64,000 bases of DNA from CAZKBP01 sp964551015 (GTDB taxonomy: Bacteria > Bacteroidota > Bacteroidia > Cytophagales > Microscillaceae): the NCBI GenBank assembly GCA_964551015.1, contig CAZKBP010000001.1:62001-126000 (forward strand). Direction: 5' to 3'. Below, one piece after another: positions 8,484-17,549 of the stretch. Positions within the stretch are counted from its first letter, which is position 1. Each line of letters starts with the position of its first letter. A model generated the notes under the pieces. The model saw only the letters and a list, made by a program, of their open reading frames with translations, ran no database searches and had not been told where the DNA came from. The position numbers were made by a program, and so were the translations under genes.

Positions 8484-9395
8484 TCAGCTCAGGGCGGAGG
8501 TAAAATATGTTTCTGGGGCTTCTACTCCTCTGGATTGCGGTAAATCTTTTTTGTGAATTAAGGTGTAGGTAAAAAGATTCCCGTGCGTTTTGGCACAAGC
8601 TCTGGCGAGTTCTACTACTTCCATAAATATGGGCTCGGGCGCTCCCTGACAGCCCAAAGACCAGGTAACATAAGTTGAGTTCACGTATCTTTGGTTTTGA
8701 CCATTGCCACTCATCCGGTGGATATTGATCCCGTACCAACCTTCTTGCTCAGGCATTTCATAATCTACGATGGTATCGCGGTTGCTATCTCGGTAAATCT
8801 TGACCTTTTTCTCCTGCTGAAAATAAGGATAGCGCAGCCAGCCCGTGTAAGTATCATAAAAACGCCAAGTGTCCAGGTATTGTCCTTCTTTGAGTACGGC
8901 TACACCCGTCATGCCAGCTACGGTCAGAGGATTGAACACCCCTCCTTGCCCCTTGGTGCCGGGCAGTGTAGTCCACTCGAATTCTTTCTTTTCCCAAGCC
9001 ATCTCCCCATTTTTCCAGAAGATTACAAAACGATCCGAGAACATATTATCAAAGATATCATCTCGGCGGATACCCAACATATTGATTTGATAGGGTTTTT
9101 CATTGATCTGATAGCCCTTATCTTCATACACACTAAGCAATTGCTCTACCTCGTAGGAGGCAATGGGTGGTTCTAGATTTAGTCCTTTTTCGGCTTCTTT
9201 GAGCTTTTGGTAGGTTTGCTTGCCCATGACCCCATCTACGGCGAGTTGGTGTTTTTTCTGGAAAGCCATGATTGCCTGAGTGGTTCCGTGCCCGTAGATA
9301 CCGTCGATATTGTAGGGGTACATACCCAAGAGCTTGAGAATTTTCTGAGCCTCGAAAATCTGAGGATAATCGCGGTCTCCGGTTTGAATGCGCAT
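8484..9395 (-). CDS. Peptidoglycan-binding, L,D-transpeptidase-like protein
   Basis: Residues 10-67 form a PG_binding_1 domain (ILKLLGMYPYNIDGIYG... VDGVMGKQTYQKL). The C-terminal region has a YkuD-like arrangement: H226 in YGINIHRM, then WSLGCQGAPE with candidate nucleophile C249. The usual [S/T]HGC is SLGC here, and the usual residue after Cys is Gln, so this is a divergent version. No signal peptide is visible at the N-terminus. The inferred role is cell-wall crosslinking or hydrolysis; a phage-type muramidase relative is the alternative. It has its own terminator. Confidence 0.6.
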   Translation of the reverse strand: MRIQTGDRDYPQIFEAQKILKLLGMYPYNIDGIYGHGTTQAIMAFQKKHQLAVDGVMGKQTYQKLKEAEKGLNLEPPIASYEVEQLLSVYEDKGYQINEKPYQINMLGIRRDDIFDNMFSDRFVIFWKNGEMAWEKKEFEWTTLPGTKGQGGVFNPLTVAGMTGVAVLKEGQYLDTWRFYDTYTGWLRYPYFQQEKKVKIYRDSNRDTIVDYEMPEQEGWYGINIHRMSGNGQNQRYVNSTYVTWSLGCQGAPEPIFMEVVELARACAKTHGNLFTYTLIHKKDLPQSRGVEAPETYFTSALS

Positions 9396-9610
9396 CGTTT
9401 TTAGAGTTTAAGTAAGAGATGAAAACAAGCAATGGCAAGATAGGAAGGATATTCTTACTTTTTCTAGTAACTAGTGAGTATACTTTATTTTTATTTTAAA
9501 GAAGCTGCGTTGGGTAATATTATATTTGCTTATATTGATGCTAGAGATATTGATCTAATAAAAATCGGACTGCTTTTCATCAGCAATGTACTTGGGTTAG
9601 TAGCCACAGG

Positions 9611-10648
9611 TCAGCCTTTGGGTTTCCATTTGTGGAATAAGCATTTGCTATAAAATTTGAGCTTTTGCCAAGGGGTATAATGTTGATAAGGAGAAAGGGG
9701 TGATTGAGCGAAGAGACGCGCGTAAGCCAGACCCAGATGTGCTTGTGCCGCCATGGGTCGGAGCCAAATTTCTTTGAGTTTTTGGGTAAAGAAAGGTTCG
9801 GGATAAATCTTTCTAGTCTGCTGTGCCCAATAGATTCGAGAAAGCCATTCATCTATCTTTTTTAAATAAGCCAAATCGATGCACCTCGCTGGGGTATTTA
9901 GCATTTTATAATGAAATCTGAGGTCTTCTTGGGAAGCTTCTATGCCAATTTCCCTCAATAGCCGATCTTGTACTTGCATGGTATTTTGCATCTTGAGCTC
10001 TAGATCGCGGGTAGTGTTTCGATTATGTTTTCTCACTTTTACTAAAACCTCGGGTAGATTAGCGAATTCGCAATGTGACCTGAGCTGACGCCACAGTTCG
10101 TATTCTATGGCCACGTGCAAATTTTCTGGGTAGGACAACTTGTGCGTCATTAGTAAAGCTTTTCTGATCATAGCGGCTCCATCACAAATACTTACGCCGA
10201 AGAATAGATCAGCCTGAATGGCTTGGGGGTTGCTTGAATAGATGACGACTTGGCTTTGAGTAGAAGCCTGTTCGGGGATTATCTCGTACCAAGCACCACA
10301 AACTCCCACCTCTGGGTGAGCTTCCATGAATTGAACTTGTTTTCGGATACGGTGGGATAAAGCCACATCATCTGCATCCAGATTGGCCAGATATTTTCCT
10401 CTCGCCATTTGAATAGCCCGGTTACGCGTGTAGCTGATGCCTCGATTTTGGCTATTGCGCTCTATCTTCAAACGTGGGTCTTTGAAGGTTTGCAAGATCG
10501 CCCAACTTTCATCCTCAGAAGCATCATCAATAGCAATGATTTCCAAGTGAGCATAAGACTGCTCGAGCAAGCTACGGATTGAGGATTGCAGATAGGGAGC
10601 AGCATTATAAACAGGCATTACTACACTGACTAGCGGGGAAGTATCCAT
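9611..10648 (-). CDS. Glycosyltransferase family 2
   Basis: A GT-A fold begins at residue 6 (VSVVMPVYNAAPYLQSSIRS), with the nucleotide-binding acidic residues in IIAIDDASEDES and the metal-binding motif LDADDVAL near residue 95. The length is 345 residues and no membrane segment is seen. It is the last gene of the glycan operon, 18 bases after the second GT2, to which it is clearly related, so they are probably tandem paralogues. It is expected to transfer a sugar from a nucleotide donor to a growing surface glycan at the inner face of the membrane. Donor and acceptor are not predictable. Confidence 0.92.
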   Translation of the reverse strand: MDTSPLVSVVMPVYNAAPYLQSSIRSLLEQSYAHLEIIAIDDASEDESWAILQTFKDPRLKIERNSQNRGISYTRNRAIQMARGKYLANLDADDVALSHRIRKQVQFMEAHPEVGVCGAWYEIIPEQASTQSQVVIYSSNPQAIQADLFFGVSICDGAAMIRKALLMTHKLSYPENLHVAIEYELWRQLRSHCEFANLPEVLVKVRKHNRNTTRDLELKMQNTMQVQDRLLREIGIEASQEDLRFHYKMLNTPARCIDLAYLKKIDEWLSRIYWAQQTRKIYPEPFFTQKLKEIWLRPMAAQAHLGLAYARLFAQSPLSPYQHYTPWQKLKFYSKCLFHKWKPKG

Positions 10649-10666
10649 AAAAGTGGGAAAGAAAAA

Positions 10667-11743
10667 TTAATATTTGGACTTAAAACTTTTGTAGATGTAG
10701 GGGCTAGGGCGTTTCTGCCAACAATCCCAGAGAAGTTGCCACTTATTTCTCAATCCTGTGGGCTGTAAGCGACTTAGAGGGGACTTGTGATAAATTTGGT
10801 AGACATCCAAGCCAAAGTAAGTAGATTGGTAAATGATCTCATTCCACACTTTACCCAAATGAGCTTCCAGGAGAAATTGATCAAAAAAATTCCGTTCCAG
10901 ATTGGTTTGGTAAAGCTTGAGGAGCCACTTTTCGGCCTTTTTTATGAAGTCCAGAGATAAAGTATACTTGCGTCGGATAATTTGTATGTGAAGCTCCAAT
11001 TCATCCTCGGTTGCTTCTAAGTTCAGAACACTTTGGATTCCTTTTTTTTGAGCGGATTCGTATTTTTTGATAAGCTGATCAGCTCTTTTTTTAGATGTTT
11101 GCTGGTCGTGAACGCGGTAGTACACCAGCACTTCTGGTACACAAGCAAATTGACCCAATAAGCTTACTCGGGTCCAAAGCTCATTGTCCTCAGCAGGTTG
11201 ATAATCAGGGTCGTATCTTAACTGATGCTCCAAGAAAAAATCTCTGCGTAAAACTATACTGGAATGATAACACATGCCATCTCTGATGCCAAAAAACAGA
11301 TTAAAAACGAGCTGCTTATGCTCCGTCTGGTTACGAACTTCTCGTTTAGGACGAGCCTCAAGCTGATTGGTGTAGAAAAAATCAACCCACGTACCACAGA
11401 CCGCTACTTGCGGGTGAGCTTCCATATGAGCGACTTGTCGCTGAAAACGATTGGGAAGACTGATATCATCTGCATCCATACGACAAAGATACTTTCCTTT
11501 GGCGATCTCTATACCCTGATTGAGGCTGTGTGTGTAGCCTGAATGTACATCTTTTTGGATAAGCTTGATTCTGGAATCCTTATAGCTCTTTATAATCTCG
11601 AGGCTATGATCTTCGGACAGATCGTCAATAATCAGAAATTCGAAGTTATCATATTGCTGAGACAATATGCTATTGATGCTTTCTCTGAGGTAAGGGACGG
11701 CATTATACACGGGCATAATAACCGAAATCAAGGGTGGTTTCAT
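10667..11743 (-). CDS. Glycosyltransferase family 2
   Basis: The N-terminus PLISVIMPVYNAVPYLRESI opens a GT-A domain, with LIIDDLSEDHS and the DxD-type motif CRMDADDISLP. The frame extends to an ATG at 11782, which would overlap the methyltransferase by 37 bases. The ATG at 11743 (MKPPLISV) gives the standard GT2 N-terminus and a gap of only two bases, so it is chosen. The C-terminal third is helix-rich, ends with aromatic and basic residues, and may contact the membrane. It is a likely paralogue of the next gene and has the same inferred role in surface-glycan assembly. Confidence 0.92.
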   Translation of the reverse strand: MKPPLISVIMPVYNAVPYLRESINSILSQQYDNFEFLIIDDLSEDHSLEIIKSYKDSRIKLIQKDVHSGYTHSLNQGIEIAKGKYLCRMDADDISLPNRFQRQVAHMEAHPQVAVCGTWVDFFYTNQLEARPKREVRNQTEHKQLVFNLFFGIRDGMCYHSSIVLRRDFFLEHQLRYDPDYQPAEDNELWTRVSLLGQFACVPEVLVYYRVHDQQTSKKRADQLIKKYESAQKKGIQSVLNLEATEDELELHIQIIRRKYTLSLDFIKKAEKWLLKLYQTNLERNFFDQFLLEAHLGKVWNEIIYQSTYFGLDVYQIYHKSPLSRLQPTGLRNKWQLLWDCWQKRPSPYIYKSFKSKY

Positions 11744-11745
11744 TT

Positions 11746-12534
11746 TTAAAATATTCTCAATTTTCTCTTCACGCCTGACCATAGATTAGCCATCGTTTTG
11801 CGGATATTAAGGGCTTCGTCTTCCAGAAAAGAAATACGATCTTCTAGACTTTGAATCTGAGTATTACATTGTTCAATCAAGTTGGCTAGCATTTCAGGAT
11901 GCACTATATCCAGAGAGGAAGGCTGTTCAACGGGCGAGTCTATCTGCTTCGCAGAAAAATTTTCTAGCTCCGAGTTGGCCACATACAAGATGATATTTTG
12001 CCGATAATAGTAAGCCACCTTGGGGTCAGACCAAATAAGTTTTCTAATAATATCCAGGGGGACAAATCCCTTTCTTGCAAACAGATCTGCCCAGAAAGAA
12101 GGCCATTGTAGATGAATGTGTCCTGTGCCAGCTTGATGAGGAATGGCGGCAGAAAAAAGTATTTTTTTGCTTGAGCGCGTCAGGGAGTTAATGAGCGTTT
12201 CAGCGGCTGAGGCTGGTAAATGTTCTGCCACCTCTAGACAGAGGGCAAGGTCAAACTTACTTCTTAGCTCGATGGCTTGGGTCAGGTCTTTTTTTAAAAA
12301 TTGATCTTCACGAAACTGGGCTGTTCCTTCCATCATCTCGCCGTCGATACCTAACATCCTAGAGATGCCGTACTTTTGGAAAGTCTTCAACCATATGCCC
12401 GTTCCACAACCCCAATCCACGATGGAGCTAGGTTCCAGTAAACTCATGACCAAGGGCACTACCTTTTCTGCCGAAGCTTGGGAAGCTTCACCCAATATAA
12501 ACTGCTGATAGTAATTTTTTTGCTGAGAATCCAA
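11746..12534 (-). CDS. SAM-dependent methyltransferase with C-terminal coiled coil
   Basis: The class I methyltransferase motif I is SSIVDWGCGTGIWL near residues 36-49, followed by LGIDGEMM (motif II) and LALCLEVAEHLP (post-I acidic loop). The last 45 residues (IEQCNTQIQSLEDRISFLE...) form a short coiled coil. The start at 12534 is TTG; no ATG is available before residue 30, which would cut into the fold. The gene sits between the ABC ATPase and the GT2 genes, so methylation of a glycan, possibly a chain-terminating cap as in Wzt-dependent O-antigen systems, is inferred. Confidence 0.85.
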   Translation of the reverse strand: MDSQQKNYYQQFILGEASQASAEKVVPLVMSLLEPSSIVDWGCGTGIWLKTFQKYGISRMLGIDGEMMEGTAQFREDQFLKKDLTQAIELRSKFDLALCLEVAEHLPASAAETLINSLTRSSKKILFSAAIPHQAGTGHIHLQWPSFWADLFARKGFVPLDIIRKLIWSDPKVAYYYRQNIILYVANSELENFSAKQIDSPVEQPSSLDIVHPEMLANLIEQCNTQIQSLEDRISFLEDEALNIRKTMANLWSGVKRKLRIF

Positions 12535-12561
12535 GGACGATAAACTTGTTGATTTATGAAA

Positions 12562-13788
12562 TCAGTAATAGCGTATGATTACGTGTGGCTGATGATAAAT
12601 GTTTAAAGCAGGTTCAGGTAAACGAGACGATTCGTACATGCTTGTTTGTATCAAGTGAAAATATACTGCTTCCTCGAGTATATCAAAATCTCTACTCTGT
12701 CCGATTTCTCCCAAGTACAGACTCAGCGTGTAACGCCCGCTGCCGTACAACAAAAGTTGGTCAATGGTCAACTCTGCCATACCCTGAGTTAACTTGACAG
12801 GTTCTACTTGCTGACCAAGGTTTTCATTATTAAGACCTAATATCGCCCGATTATAACTGTCTTTAATCACAATTCCAAAACGCAGGCTGACCCATCTCTG
12901 GGGATGCGAAAAAAAGGTCTTCAAGCGAAAATGTGCCCCCGTATGGAAGATGTTATTTTGTTGATGATTACAATATAATTCAGCACGATAAAATCCTTTT
13001 TTCTTTGGATTTGCTAGATGATCGCTGGTTTTAAAATCAAAAACACCTCTTGCCTGTTCTTGAATTCTATCTAAGTTTTTTACATAATTTGAGGTAATCT
13101 CTAAGGTTTTGCCGAAGGCTTTCATTTTACCCTTCTCCATCCATAAGGTCTTGTCACATAGGTGGTTAATAAGGTTTAGGTCGTGGGAAACCAAGAGTAA
13201 AGATCTGCCTTTTTGCTTCATTTCCTGAAACTTGTTCAGGCATTTTCTCTGAAACGCTGCATCACCTACGGCCAACATTTCATCCAAGAGTAAAATCTCT
13301 GTTTCAAGAAAAGCGGCAACGGAGAAAGCAAGACGCAAATACATGCCCGAAGAATATTGTTTGATGGGCTGATGCATATGCGCTGCTAAACCTGAGAATT
13401 CAATGATGGCCTCCAGAGAGTTTTTGATCTCTCTACTCGTCATTCCTAAAAGACTGCCATTGAGGAAAATATTTTCTCTTCCGCTTAGCTCGGGATGAAA
13501 ACCCACTCCCATGCCCAAAATGGATGCACATCGCCCCTCAATTTCCACCCAACCTTCGGTAGGGGCGGTGATTTGTGCTAGAATTCGTAAAAGTGTACTC
13601 TTGCCAGAGCCATTTTTACCAATGATCCCAATTTGCTCGCCAGATTCCAGCCGAAAGGAGACTTCTCGCAAAGCCCAATCATCAGCTTCCGCCCGCTTAG
13701 TAGAAGAGAGAAATCGGGGAAGGAAGCCGGTTTGCCTTGGCTTGGATGGGTAGCGTTTACCCAATTGATGTACTCGGATCATTTTCAA
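12562..13788 (-). CDS. Polysaccharide ABC exporter ATPase, Wzt/TagH type with C-terminal glycan-binding-like domain
   Basis: Residues 1-245 are an ABC ATPase: Walker A IGKNGSGKSTLLRIL, signature YSSGMYLRLAF, Walker B ILLLDEMLAVGD with the AVGD typical of polysaccharide/teichoic exporters. Residues 255-408 resemble the Wzt C-terminal beta-sandwich that recognises capped glycan chains (SLRFGIVIKDSYNRAILGLN...). It belongs to the ABC-2 export system, but the partner permease (Wzm) is not adjacent; the upstream gene is a PKD protein 13 bases away. It works in the inner membrane with an unknown permease. The coupling to the methyltransferase and GT2 genes supports a glycan-export role. Confidence 0.9.
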   Translation of the reverse strand: MKMIRVHQLGKRYPSKPRQTGFLPRFLSSTKRAEADDWALREVSFRLESGEQIGIIGKNGSGKSTLLRILAQITAPTEGWVEIEGRCASILGMGVGFHPELSGRENIFLNGSLLGMTSREIKNSLEAIIEFSGLAAHMHQPIKQYSSGMYLRLAFSVAAFLETEILLLDEMLAVGDAAFQRKCLNKFQEMKQKGRSLLLVSHDLNLINHLCDKTLWMEKGKMKAFGKTLEITSNYVKNLDRIQEQARGVFDFKTSDHLANPKKKGFYRAELYCNHQQNNIFHTGAHFRLKTFFSHPQRWVSLRFGIVIKDSYNRAILGLNNENLGQQVEPVKLTQGMAELTIDQLLLYGSGRYTLSLYLGEIGQSRDFDILEEAVYFHLIQTSMYESSRLPEPALNIYHQPHVIIRYY

Positions 13789-13801
13789 AAATAAGCAAAA
13801 T

Positions 13802-16513
13802 TTATTGCTTGTAAATTCTCCGATAATGACTTTGTTCGTCTAAATCTAAGCGCAAGATATAGAGCGAAGTAGGTAGGGAAGATAAGTCCAACTGGAATGA
13901 ATCGCTCATCACCGGAAGAGTTTGCTCCAGTACCAAGTTCCCCAGTAAATCATAAATATAAACTCGAGCGGTTTGAAAAGTAGGATTGCCAATCTCTAAG
14001 ACAAGCTTTTCTCGAAAAGGATTGGGGTACACTTTCCAATCCAAGACCGCCAAATCAGGCAAAGCCGTGGGTGATTCCATCACATTAATGGTCTGAGTAG
14101 CCAAGGTGCCACAGCCTAAGCTGTTCTGGGCAATATAGCCTACGGTATAGATCCCGGGCTCCTCGTAGGTGTAGATAGGTGAGGGGTCAGCGCTAATCGT
14201 TCCATCTCCAAAATCCCAGACGTAGGCAGATGCATTGTCATTTTCTTGCTGAAAATTTACGGTGAAGGGAGCCCTACCCGTGTTGGCAGAGATGGTAAAT
14301 TTACTTTCTAAGCTCTCTTGCACTTCCACTGGTAAAATGAGAGAGTCTGGGCAGGCACGTGAAAAACCTGCCTTCAGCTTCACAAAATAGGTTCCGGGAG
14401 CTGGAAAGGTAAAAGCTGGCTCACGGGTATCCTTGATCTCATCCAATACGGTTACTCCATCGGTATCAAAGAAGGTCCATTCCCAGCGATCTACTTGAAT
14501 TCCTTCCAGCATGCCATCCGAATTAATCACACTCAAATCTTGAAACTGGGTGGGTGCTCCCGTGCAGGCTTGAGCAAAACTAAAGTCTACTTGGGGCTTA
14601 TCTTGCTCTCTTAGCGAGATGAGGGTGCTGAAGTTGGTCGCACAGCCAATTTCATCCGTGACCGTCAAGGAAACTTCATAAATCTGTCCCAGCTCATAAG
14701 CGGGAATGAAGGTATAAAAGGAAGAATCCCCCTTGATGATTTCTGTTCGGGAGAGGGGGGAGACTTCCAATTCGGGGCCATCTCCGAAAATCCATCTTCT
14801 ACTTTGGATCGTGGCCTTGTTCTCGATGTCTGAGGCATTGAAACCCGTCAAGTCTTTGAAAACGACGCGCCCATTGGCACAGTTGATATCATTGACGACA
14901 AAGTTGGTTTGGGGGCCTTCGCCGATGCGCACTATTTTTTCTACGGTATTTTCGCAACCGCTTGAGTTATTCACTTGCAAGCTTACTTCATAAAGGCCAG
15001 GGTTTTGATAAGTATGTTGCGGGCTTTTCTCGTTAGAAGTGTTTCCATCCCCAAAATCCCAATTCCAAGAGGCCACATTCTCATCATCTCCGAAGCTGAT
15101 ATTATTGAATTGAGTTGTTTCTCCCAAGCATTGATTGCTGGGAGCAAAGTTCCCAACGGTTGCCTCAAAAATCAGGACAGAATCTCGCTGAATCTCGATA
15201 ACATTTCCCATTTGATCTTGTAAGCGCAGATCAATGTATTGCCGGCCAGAAGAGAGAAAGGAGGCTTCGGTTTCTGAGCCAAAGTCAGCGGGAGGAAGGG
15301 CATTACACAGGTCGGGAAAGGATACTTTTATCAGTTGGTGTGCTTGGTTGCTTACAAAAGTAGGACGGTCGATCGCAAAAAGATACCAGCGAGAATCTTG
15401 GTAAGCCATGTGAGTAGCCACCGAAAGTTGAGTCAATGCACCTTGAGTTCCGAGAAGACCTAGATTTCCAAAATTGGTAGCCTCAAAATTATCTTGCATA
15501 CTGGCTCCAAAATCGATTCTGATCAGATTCCCATTTACCCCTAAGCCAAAGGCAAATAAGTGATTGGCTTCTCTCTGTAGAAAAATCTCCCTTATATTTG
15601 TTTCCTGAACACTTCCCGTAATATCTTTCAGGGTGGGGGTGTTGTTCAGATTATCTCCAAATGTTAAGCGATTGAGAATCGCGCTCGAGCTGCCTACCGT
15701 AATCCCGTGCCATTGGCCATTTTCTCTAATGACACTAATACCCCAAGCACTAAAAACTGGAAAAGTGTGCATAATTCTATCAGGCGTATTGCCCCAATCG
15801 TCTCCGAAATCGTAGACATTGATACGAGTCGTATTAAAACGGTTCGTGTTGATATCATAGGGATAATCCGTAACAATCAGCTTCAAATCTCCTTGGTCAT
15901 TAGCTATGGTTATACCCTGCGGGAAGTCTAATTGATTATCCAAAAATGCTGCTTGAGGCGTATTACTCAGGCTATTACCAAAACTCAAACGCACGATACT
16001 TCCTCCCGGATTATCCCCTTGGAAGTTGGTACTGGCGTCATTGACGATAAAACCATACCAATTTCCTGTCTTTCCTTGGGCAATTCTAATTTTTGTAGGG
16101 CGATTATACAGTTGCCTGCCGCCAATGATTCCTAAGTTTGTGTAAGTAGGGATGTTGTCGAGGCTGTTTCCGAAATCTGCTCGGATTAAATTTTCACCTT
16201 CGATAGCTCGGTTGGTGATGAACCCGTACCAATTATTTCCATCTAGGGCAAGTGCCAGACCATCTGTGAGAAAAGCATCACCGCCCAGAGTATTCATATC
16301 ATCAATAAAAGCCGTCGCGATACTAGCCTCGGGGGTCTCCAGCAAATCTCCTGTACAAAAATCCCACTGATATTGGGCAGAGTCTAGCCCAGCAGGGCCC
16401 TGAAAAGTAATAGGTGTGATCGGACAGGCTTCTTCTGTTTCGGTTAAGTCTTGACAAACAATAGGAAAATATAAGAATAAAGCTGGAATAAGAGTCAGGC
16501 TTATTTTTTTCAT
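13802..16513 (-). CDS. PKD-domain secreted protein with T9SS sorting domain
   Basis: The 903 residues comprise a signal peptide (MKKISLTLIPALFLYFPIV), then residues ~90-400 with about six repeats around a [R/N]xxFGxSLxNxPT core, probably a beta-propeller. About four PKD or PKD-like units follow, including WNWDFGDGNTSNEKSPQHTY and YVWDFGDGTISADPSPIYTY. A T9SS type-A sorting domain closes the protein (KVYPNPFREKL ... LPTSLYILRL ... RRIYKQ). It should be exported across the outer membrane and attached to or released from the cell surface. It is the first gene of the minus-strand run leading into the glycan-export genes. The ligand is unknown. Confidence 0.9.
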   Translation of the reverse strand: MKKISLTLIPALFLYFPIVCQDLTETEEACPITPITFQGPAGLDSAQYQWDFCTGDLLETPEASIATAFIDDMNTLGGDAFLTDGLALALDGNNWYGFITNRAIEGENLIRADFGNSLDNIPTYTNLGIIGGRQLYNRPTKIRIAQGKTGNWYGFIVNDASTNFQGDNPGGSIVRLSFGNSLSNTPQAAFLDNQLDFPQGITIANDQGDLKLIVTDYPYDINTNRFNTTRINVYDFGDDWGNTPDRIMHTFPVFSAWGISVIRENGQWHGITVGSSSAILNRLTFGDNLNNTPTLKDITGSVQETNIREIFLQREANHLFAFGLGVNGNLIRIDFGASMQDNFEATNFGNLGLLGTQGALTQLSVATHMAYQDSRWYLFAIDRPTFVSNQAHQLIKVSFPDLCNALPPADFGSETEASFLSSGRQYIDLRLQDQMGNVIEIQRDSVLIFEATVGNFAPSNQCLGETTQFNNISFGDDENVASWNWDFGDGNTSNEKSPQHTYQNPGLYEVSLQVNNSSGCENTVEKIVRIGEGPQTNFVVNDINCANGRVVFKDLTGFNASDIENKATIQSRRWIFGDGPELEVSPLSRTEIIKGDSSFYTFIPAYELGQIYEVSLTVTDEIGCATNFSTLISLREQDKPQVDFSFAQACTGAPTQFQDLSVINSDGMLEGIQVDRWEWTFFDTDGVTVLDEIKDTREPAFTFPAPGTYFVKLKAGFSRACPDSLILPVEVQESLESKFTISANTGRAPFTVNFQQENDNASAYVWDFGDGTISADPSPIYTYEEPGIYTVGYIAQNSLGCGTLATQTINVMESPTALPDLAVLDWKVYPNPFREKLVLEIGNPTFQTARVYIYDLLGNLVLEQTLPVMSDSFQLDLSSLPTSLYILRLDLDEQSHYRRIYKQ

Positions 16514-16667
16514 AGCGATTTTGGACTTTACAAGTCAAGTCTAGGGTTTTTGAAACCAAATTATTTTTTTTGTATATCTCTACGGAATTTGAGTGCCTCT
16601 TGATACTTCGGGTGCGAAATTAGCCAAAAAAGATCGAGCGGACAGATCATTTTGCCACATCCTCGGT

Positions 16668-16675
16668 TATATTTG
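16668..16675 (+). promoter_or_regulatory. Putative Bacteroidota -7 box for ccm operon
   Basis: TATATTTG matches the TAnnTTTG -7 consensus exactly, 41 bases before the ccmB start. A TTTG lies 13 bases upstream, closer than the usual 17-23, so the -33 element is uncertain. Confidence 0.4.
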
Positions 16676-16716
16676 TACAATATAGACCCGTTTTTAACAT
16701 TCACACAACGCTGGTT

Positions 16717-17403
16717 TTGCCTCAGAAAATTCCCATACTGCTGAAAGAAACACTTGCTTTATTTTACAAGGAGGTTTTGTTAGAATGGAGAGAACGCTAC
16801 GCCCTCAATGGTCTGCTGCTTTATATCGTCAGTACTGTATTTGTCTGTTATCTCAGCTTCAGCCTCAAAACCAATCAACTGAATCCGATTACTTGGAATA
16901 CACTTTTTTGGATTATTCTACTTTTCACCGCGATCAACGCCGTGGGCAAAAGCTTTTCTCAGGAACAGGAGGGGCGTTTGCTGTATTATTACAGTTTGGT
17001 CAGTCCTCATAGCATTATTTTATCTAAAATTCTCTACAACAGCTTACTTCTATCCCTAATTGCTGGAATTGGTTTAGTTTTTTACGGCATCGTCTTGGGC
17101 AATCCTGTTCAAGACTTCAGCTTATTTTTATTAAACATTTTGCTTGGTACAATTGGTTTTTCATCTACGTTGACGATGGTATCTAGCATTGCGGCCAAGG
17201 CAGAAAACAATGCCACGCTAATGGCGGTCTTGAGTTTCCCGATTATCATCCCTATGCTTTTGATGTTGGTTCGTATTTCTCTGCACGCAACCGACGGTTT
17301 AGAGAGAGGTTTGGTGAGCGATGAAATATGGGTGCTCTTGGCGATTAACATGATCGTGTTCTCGCTCTCTTTGCTATTATTTCCGTATCTTTGGAGAAGC
17401 TAG
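16717..17403 (+). CDS. ccmB: Haem exporter membrane subunit CcmB
   Basis: CcmB is the permease-type subunit of the CcmABCD haem-handling complex for cytochrome c maturation in the inner membrane. The 228 residues hold about six transmembrane helices after an N-terminal cytoplasmic KEVLLEWRERYALN segment typical of CcmB, with the conserved FTAINAVGKSFSQEQEGRLLYYY region. The start is TTG at 16717; no in-frame ATG exists upstream or near. It is the first gene of ccmBCDEF. The ATPase ccmA is not next to it. Confidence 0.93.
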   Translation: MPQKIPILLKETLALFYKEVLLEWRERYALNGLLLYIVSTVFVCYLSFSLKTNQLNPITWNTLFWIILLFTAINAVGKSFSQEQEGRLLYYYSLVSPHSIILSKILYNSLLLSLIAGIGLVFYGIVLGNPVQDFSLFLLNILLGTIGFSSTLTMVSSIAAKAENNATLMAVLSFPIIIPMLLMLVRISLHATDGLERGLVSDEIWVLLAINMIVFSLSLLLFPYLWRS

Positions 17404-17549
17404 GGAACCAATTTGATCGGCTATTCGTCTCTATGCCAAAGTCCAATAGCATTCTTTTTTTAAGAAGAAAATCTTGCGATGGCAAAAAAATAATGGTGAA
17501 ATAATTGCTCAAATAGACTAAATCGCCTCCTGAAATTTAAGCAAAAGCT

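Noticed and set aside
8335..8739. 134-residue minus-strand frame at the 3' end of the L,D-transpeptidase-like gene
   Set aside because: It overlaps the better gene in another frame and runs through that gene's terminator hairpin.
9521..9528. Perfect TATATTTG on the plus strand as a promoter
   Set aside because: No plus-strand gene follows for 7 kb and no TTTG lies at the right distance.
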